Shown here: one piece after another, positions 60,080 through 64,000 of the stretch
Layout: the number at the start of each line of letters is the position of its first letter
Position numbering within the stretch: the stretch's first letter is position 1
NCBI GenBank assembly: GCA_031081715.1
Contig: JAVHMA010000001.1
Location: 31,285-95,284, forward strand
From: Armatimonadota bacterium
Lineage (GTDB): Bacteria; Sysuimicrobiota; Sysuimicrobiia; Sysuimicrobiales; Humicultoraceae
Length of the DNA stretch: 64,000 nucleotides
Reading direction: 5' to 3'
Made by a program: the position numbers and the translations under genes
The notes under the pieces: generated by a model
Databases searched by the model: none
Told to the model about the DNA's origin: nothing
Seen by the model: only the letters and a program-made list of their open reading frames with translations

Positions 60080-61171
60080 ATGCTCATCCCCGCCGTGACC
60101 AGCACCGACCGCCTGAGTCGTCTCCGCGAACGTCTCGCCGCCGACGGTCTCGACGCCGCGGTCCTGGCGAAGCCCGAGAACGTCCGGTACGTTTCGGGGT
60201 TCGCCGGGTCGGCCGGCCTGGCCGTGGTGACGGGCGGCGACGCCGCGCTCGTCGTGGACTTCCGCTACGTCGAGCAGGCGGCCGCGCAGGCGCCCGCGTT
60301 CGAGCGGGTTCAGGCGAGTGGACCGCTCGTCGAGACCGCGGCCGAGGTATTGCGGCGCCTGGGCGTGCGACGCGCCGGCATCGAGGCCGAGTTCCTCCCG
60401 GTCGGCACCTTCCGAAAGCTGGTCGCGGCGGCCGCACCCGTGGTGATCGAGCCGGTCGAGGGCTTAGACCGCATCCGGTGGATCAAAACGCCCGAGGAGG
60501 TCGAGGCGATCCGGCGCGCGCAGCAGGTGGCCGAGGCGGCCTTCCGCGACGTGCTGCCCATGATCCGGCCAGGCGCGGTGGAGCGCGACGTCGCCGTGGC
60601 CCTCGAGGAGCGGCTGCGGCGTCGGGGGGCGCGCGCATCGTCGTTCGAGACGATTGTGGCGTCCGGGCCCCGCGCCGCGCTGCCGCACGGTGTGGCGAGC
60701 GATCGCCTCATCGGCCCGGGCGAGTGCGTCACAATCGACTTCGGGGCGGTCGTGGACGGCTACTACTCGGACTGCACGCGCACCCTGGTTACCGCGCCGG
60801 TCTCGGACCGCCACCGGGAGATCTACGCGCTTGTGCTCGCCGCGCAGGACGCTGCGCTCGCGGGCCTTCGGCCCGGGCTCACCGGCCGCGAGGCGGACGC
60901 ACTCGCGCGCGACCTCATCACCCGGGCGGGGTACGGGGAGGCGTTCGGCCACAGCCTGGGGCACGGTGTCGGGCTGGCCGTCCACGAGGGGCCCACGCTG
61001 TCGCCCCGCGAGGAGGCCGCGCTGGCGGCGGGCGCGGTCGTGACCGTGGAGCCTGGCATCTACGTGCCCGGGTGGGGCGGGGTGCGGATCGAGGACATGG
61101 TCGTCCTGACCGGGGACGGCTGCGAGAACCTGACCACGCTACCCAAGGATCTGATCGAGGTGCCCGCATGA
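60080..61171 (+). CDS. pepP: Xaa-Pro aminopeptidase (M24 family)
   Basis: 363 residues. I take ATG 60080; an in-frame ATG at 60065 lies inside the -10 element. N-terminal creatinase-like domain, then the pita-bread catalytic domain with all five metal ligands: Asp220 in TIDFGAV, Asp231 in YYSDCTRTL, His295 in LGHGVGL, Glu324 in TVEPGIYV and Glu338 in RIEDMV. Removes N-terminal residues preceding proline. The gene is coupled to efp by a 4-base overlap, an arrangement found in many Gram-positive-type genomes and apt because both enzymes deal with proline-rich proteins, which abound in this window. Confidence 0.95.
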   Translation: MLIPAVTSTDRLSRLRERLAADGLDAAVLAKPENVRYVSGFAGSAGLAVVTGGDAALVVDFRYVEQAAAQAPAFERVQASGPLVETAAEVLRRLGVRRAGIEAEFLPVGTFRKLVAAAAPVVIEPVEGLDRIRWIKTPEEVEAIRRAQQVAEAAFRDVLPMIRPGAVERDVAVALEERLRRRGARASSFETIVASGPRAALPHGVASDRLIGPGECVTIDFGAVVDGYYSDCTRTLVTAPVSDRHREIYALVLAAQDAALAGLRPGLTGREADALARDLITRAGYGEAFGHSLGHGVGLAVHEGPTLSPREEAALAAGAVVTVEPGIYVPGWGGVRIEDMVVLTGDGCENLTTLPKDLIEVPA

Positions 61172-61728
61172 TCTCCAGCAACGACTTCCGGCCGGGCGTG
61201 GTGGTCCAGCTCGACGGCGACCTCTACGCCATCGTGGCCTCGCAGCATGTCAAGCGCGGCCGGGGCAGCGCCTACGTGCGCGCGAAGATTCGCAACTTGA
61301 AGACCGGCGCGATCACCGAGCGGACCTTTAACGCCGGCGAGCGGGTGCCGCAGGCGTACCTCGAGCACCGCGACATGCAGTACCTCTACCGCGAGGGCGA
61401 GCACTTCGTGTTCATGGACCAGCAGACCTACGAGCAGGTCACCATCGACGGCGCCTTGGTCGGCGACGGCCGGCTCTACCTCAAGGACAACACGGTCGTC
61501 ACGGTCGTCTACTACGAGGACCGGCCGATCGCGGTCGAGCTCCCGAACTCCGTGGACCTGGTCGTCACGGAGACCGCGCCCGGCATCCGCGGCGACACGG
61601 CCTCCGGCGGCTCCAAGCCGGCGACGCTGGAGACCGGCGCGGTGGTGCAGGTGCCGTTTTTCGTGGAGACAGGAAGCCTGATCCGCGTGGACACGCGCAC
61701 GGGAGAGTACGTGGAGCGGCTGCGGTAG
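61168..61728 (+). CDS. efp: Translation elongation factor P
   Basis: 186 residues, standard EF-P length, ATG 61168 overlapping pepP. Three domains: SSNDFRPGVVVQLDGDLYAIV (KOW-like), YLYREGEHFVFMDQQTYEQ, and the C-terminal PFFVETGSLIRVDTRTGEYVER signature. EF-P helps ribosomes through polyproline stretches. The tip of domain I reads KRGRGSAY, so the residue matching Lys34 of E. coli is Arg32. That residue is Lys in the EpmA and Bacillus types and Arg in the EarP (rhamnosylated) type. The rest of the loop does not follow the EarP type, so modification is unclear. Confidence 0.97.
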   Translation: MISSNDFRPGVVVQLDGDLYAIVASQHVKRGRGSAYVRAKIRNLKTGAITERTFNAGERVPQAYLEHRDMQYLYREGEHFVFMDQQTYEQVTIDGALVGDGRLYLKDNTVVTVVYYEDRPIAVELPNSVDLVVTETAPGIRGDTASGGSKPATLETGAVVQVPFFVETGSLIRVDTRTGEYVERLR

Positions 61729-61810
61729 GCCGCGCGAGGGCCGGGAGGCGACCGTCCGGCCGCGACTCGCTGGCGCGAGGTCGGGGGAAGGTCGGCGCCC
61801 ACGATCGGGC

Positions 61811-61838
61811 TTTACGAGGTGCACCGGGCTGGTAGAAT
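61811..61838 (+). promoter_or_regulatory. Probable sigma-70-type promoter of nusB
   Basis: TTTACG (61811-61816), a 16-base spacer, TAGAAT (61833-61838). The -10 hexamer matches the consensus in five of six positions, in a region otherwise near 70 percent GC. A start near 61845 would give a 110-base leader before GTG 61958. The rest of the 229-base gap 61729-61957 has GC-rich inverted repeats after efp but nothing else recognisable. Confidence 0.65.
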
Positions 61839-61957
61839 ACTGACGTGCAGGACCACCGACGGGAAGGCGCGCGCGCGTACCTCGGCCGGTTCACCGGTTC
61901 GAGGGGCGGGCGGCGGGCCCCCGGCGGTGGTCGTGTTGCGTTCTGGGACGGGCCGTC

Positions 61958-62389
61958 GTGAGGACGCGCCGCCGCCGGAGCCGTGAGGTTGCGCTGCAGG
62001 TGCTCTTCCAGCATGAGGTCGGCCGCCTCCCCATCGCCGAGGCGCTCGAGGCGGCACGGCGAGACGCCGGCGACGTCGAGTGGCCGTTCGTCGAGGCGCT
62101 CTGTCTGGGCACCGCCGGCCGGCGCGCCGAGCTGGATGCCGTCATCGTTCCCCACCTGTCCGGATGGACGCTCGACCGCCTCGCCAGCACCGACCGCGTC
62201 GTCGTCCGCATGGCACTCTACGAGATGCGCTACCTCGACACGCCGCCGGGCGTGGCCATCAACGAGGCGGTCGAGCTCGCCAAGCGCTACGGCACCGACG
62301 ACTCCGGCCGGTTCGTGAACGGGATCCTCGGCGCCATCCACCGAGAGGGGCAGGATGCCACAACCCAGCGATCCGCGCCCGGCGGATGA
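61958..62389 (+). CDS. nusB: Transcription antitermination factor NusB
   Basis: 143 residues from GTG 61958. All-helical Nus[22 protein letters not shown] at the N-terminus (Arg-rich RNA-binding face), [56 protein letters not shown] at the C-terminus (landmarks [24 protein letters not shown]). It binds boxA RNA with S10 to promote rRNA antitermination. The GTG start has only a weak ribosome site. The next gene overlaps its last 35 bases. Confidence 0.95.
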   Translation: MRTRRRRSREVALQVLFQHEVGRLPIAEALEAARRDAGDVEWPFVEALCLGTAGRRAELDAVIVPHLSGWTLDRLASTDRVVVRMALYEMRYLDTPPGVAINEAVELAKRYGTDDSGRFVNGILGAIHREGQDATTQRSAPGG

Positions 62390-62693
62390 GGCCGCCTCTG
62401 CCCGGCCCGGCGCGGTCCGCGCGCTGCTGCGGGTGCGCGGTCAGGTGCAAGGCGTGGGGTTCCGCGTCTTCGTCCACGCCCGGGCCGGGGCGCTCGGATT
62501 GACGGGGTTCGTGCGGAACCTGCGCGATGGTCGGGTCGAGGCCGCGGTGGAGGGGCCGCGCGCGGCCGTGGAGGCGCTGATCGAGGCGGTCCGGCGGGGA
62601 CCAGCGGGCGCGCGGGTCGCCGGGGTGGACGTGCGGTGGGAGCCGCCGCGCGGAGAGGTGGGCTTCCGCATCAGGGTGGACGGCGATGCCTGA
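62355..62693 (+). CDS. acyP: Acylphosphatase
   Basis: 112 residues from ATG 62355, with GAGAGGGGCAGG upstream; overlaps nusB by 35 bases. The acylphosphatase signature [10 protein letters not shown] (28-37) supplies the phosphate-binding loop and catalytic Arg37, and [12 protein letters not shown] (51-62) the catalytic Asn55. The first 20 residues are an extra Ala/Pro-rich extension compared with the usual 90-100-residue enzyme; a later start cannot be ruled out. Hydrolyses the carboxyl-phosphate bond of acyl phosphates. Overlaps ispA by 8 bases. Confidence 0.93.
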   Translation: MPQPSDPRPADEAASARPGAVRALLRVRGQVQGVGFRVFVHARAGALGLTGFVRNLRDGRVEAAVEGPRAAVEALIEAVRRGPAGARVAGVDVRWEPPRGEVGFRIRVDGDA

Positions 62694-63621
62694 ACCCGCG
62701 ACCGTGGCCTCGCTCGCCGACTACGTCGCCGCGCGGGCGCCGCTGGTCGAGCGCGCGCTCGACGAGGCGCTGCCGGGGCCCGAGGTGCTGCCCGCGCCGC
62801 TGCACCAGGCGATGCGCTACAGCCTGTTCGCCGGCGGCAAACGCGTGCGGCCGCTGCTCGTGTTGGCCTCCGCCGAGCTGACCGGCGCGCCGCCGGAGCG
62901 CGTCTTGCCCACCGCGTGCGCGGTCGAGCTCATCCACACGTACTCGCTCATCCACGACGACCTGCCGTCCATGGACGACTCCGCGACGCGGCGCAACCAG
63001 CCGACCTGCCATGTGGCCTTCGGCGAGGCGATCGCGGTGCTGGCGGGCGACGCGCTGCACGCGCTGGCGTTCGAGCTCATCGCCCGCAACGCGGGCCTGG
63101 TGGGCGCAGAGCGCGCGGTGCGCGCGCTCGGGGAGATCGCGTCGGCGATCGGCACGCAGGGTATGGTGGGTGGGCAGGTGCTCGACCTGCTGGCCGAGGG
63201 CCGGTCCTCGCTCGCGCGGTTCGGCGTCTGGCCGGTTGATCGGCGCGAGGGGGTTCGGCAGATCCACCGGTGGAAGACCGCTGCGCTCATCCGTGCCTGC
63301 GTCCGGTCGGGTGCGCATCTGGCTGGGGCCGGACCGGCGGAGCTCGAGCGGCTTACCGCCTACGGCGAAGAACTCGGGGTGGCGTTCCAGATCATCGACG
63401 ACGTGCTCGACGAGGTGGGATCCGCCGAGGCCCTCGGCAAGGACGCGCGACAGGACGCCGCCTCCTCGAAACTGACCTATCCGGCGGCGTTCGGCGTGGA
63501 GGCGTCGCGCGAGGCCGCGCGCGCCCACACTGCCCGGGCCGTCGCGGCACTCGCCGGCTGGGGGCGGGAGGCCGACCTGCTCCGGGAGCTGGCCGGGACG
63601 CTGCTGGAGCGGGAGGCCTAG
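62686..63621 (+). CDS. ispA: Polyprenyl synthetase, farnesyl/geranyl diphosphate synthase type
   Basis: 311 residues from ATG 62686. Landmarks: GGKRVRPLL (50-58), first Asp-rich motif DDLPSMDD (91-98), second motif DDVLDE (238-243), [13 protein letters not shown] (157-169) and KTAALIRA. The two residues between the aspartates of the first motif plus the preceding bulky-residue pattern are those of bacterial type II farnesyl diphosphate synthases. It makes the C15 precursor for undecaprenyl phosphate, the lipid carrier that all the glycosyltransferases of this window rely on. Followed after 1 base by tlyA. Confidence 0.94.
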   Translation: MPEPATVASLADYVAARAPLVERALDEALPGPEVLPAPLHQAMRYSLFAGGKRVRPLLVLASAELTGAPPERVLPTACAVELIHTYSLIHDDLPSMDDSATRRNQPTCHVAFGEAIAVLAGDALHALAFELIARNAGLVGAERAVRALGEIASAIGTQGMVGGQVLDLLAEGRSSLARFGVWPVDRREGVRQIHRWKTAALIRACVRSGAHLAGAGPAELERLTAYGEELGVAFQIIDDVLDEVGSAEALGKDARQDAASSKLTYPAAFGVEASREAARAHTARAVAALAGWGREADLLRELAGTLLEREA

Positions 63622-63622
63622 C

Positions 63623-64000
63623 GTGGTGGTGCGTGTCGGACGGACGGCGGGCGTCCGGACGCGGGCCAGCCGCGTGCGGCTGGACCAGCGGGTGGTGGCG
63701 CTGGGCCTGGCGGCGTCGCGCCACCAGGCCGAGGCCGCGATTCGGGCCGGCGAGGTCTACGTGGACGGTGAGCGCCGCGACAAGCCCGGGACCCTCGTCG
63801 CCGCAGAGGCGCGCGTGGAGCGCCGGCCGCGCGGCCCCGCCTACGTGAGCCGCGGCGGGGTGAAGCTGGCGGGCGCCCTGGACGCGTTCGGCATCGATCC
63901 ACGCGGCTTCGTGGCGCTCGACGTGGGCGCCTCGACCGGCGGGTTCACCGACTGCCTGCTGCGGCGCGGCGCCAGCCGGGTGTACGCCGTGGACGTCGGC
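63623..64000 (+). CDS. tlyA: TlyA-family rRNA methyltransferase/hemolysin-like protein (3' end outside window)
   Basis: The first 126 codons from GTG 63623 (GGGAGG at 63611-63616; GTG 63626 and 63629 are alternatives). An S4 RNA-binding domain ([31 protein letters not shown] as landmark [15 protein letters not shown]), then [19 protein letters not shown] and [22 protein letters not shown], the FtsJ-like SAM-binding motif of TlyA. Family members 2'-O-methylate 16S and 23S rRNA. The position after ispA matches the ispA-tlyA order of many Gram-positive-type genomes. No sign of disruption up to the window edge. Confidence 0.93.
   Translation, partial: MVVRVGRTAGVRTRASRVRLDQRVVALGLAASRHQAEAAIRAGEVYVDGERRDKPGTLVAAEARVERRPRGPAYVSRGGVKLAGALDAFGIDPRGFVALDVGASTGGFTDCLLRRGASRVYAVDVG

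Noticed and set aside
1..64000. Insertion sequences, integrases, prophage genes or attachment sites
   Set aside because: No transposase, integrase or phage structural motif and no flanking direct repeats were seen.

Overview
The window is GC-rich (roughly 70 percent by eye), almost gap-free coding DNA from a bacterial chromosome. A PilQ secretin, an alignment complex (PilM/N/O/P) and a Wzm/Wzt O-antigen exporter point to a cell with an outer membrane. The pepP-efp-nusB-acyP-ispA-tlyA block at the right end resembles the order seen in Gram-positive-type (Terrabacteria) genomes. A deep-branching, little-cultivated diderm lineage of that side of the tree is my inference. No rRNA, tRNA, CRISPR array, phage or insertion sequence was seen.

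Layout. (1) 1-2846: the tail of a minor-pilin cassette (PilW-like end, PilX-like, GspH/FimT). (2) 3018-3566: an Uma2-family nuclease-like gene. (3) 3573-5999, minus strand: a TPR-bearing PilB-type ATPase behind a cyclic-di-GMP-I riboswitch and a terminator-like hairpin. (4) 6109-12335: an operon of DnaB-like ATPase, MerR-like protein, DUF6812-like protein, PilB, PilT and PilC. (5) 12336-21269: two major-pilin-like genes interleaved with membrane glycosyltransferases. (6) 21274-32065: an O-antigen/exopolysaccharide operon (Wzm, Wzt, methyltransferase, acyltransferase, glycosyltransferases, DegT aminotransferase, WecG, WbaP-like) ending in a third pilin. (7) 32098-32871: an AbrB/PIN toxin-antitoxin pair. 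(8) 32873-40161: DPM1-GtrA fusion, MoxR/DUF58/TgpA-like module, a true PMT-type protein mannosyltransferase and another DPM1-like enzyme. (9) 40334-47698: an Uma2 remnant, more polyprenol-sugar-dependent transferases and two methyltransferases. (10) 47771-51969: a second minor-pilin cassette whose PilW-like member has a long Thr-Pro tail. (11) 52083-59971: pilM-pilN-pilO, a degenerate GGDEF protein, a secreted protein on the other strand, pilD, a PilP-like gene, pilQ and a TPR protein. (12) 60080-64000: pepP, efp, nusB, acyP, ispA and the start of tlyA.

Taken together the window holds a nearly complete type IV pilus system: two assembly ATPases, a retraction ATPase, platform, peptidase, alignment complex, secretin, three major-type pilins and two minor-pilin sets. 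It is wrapped around an unusually large set of lipid-linked-sugar glycosyltransferases. The working picture is a glycosylated pilus with swappable pilins. Cyclic-di-GMP can enter at three points: the riboswitch on pilB1, the MshEN domain of PilB2, and a catalytically degraded GGDEF protein beside pilMNO. All functions are read from sequence features and family knowledge; no database search was possible.
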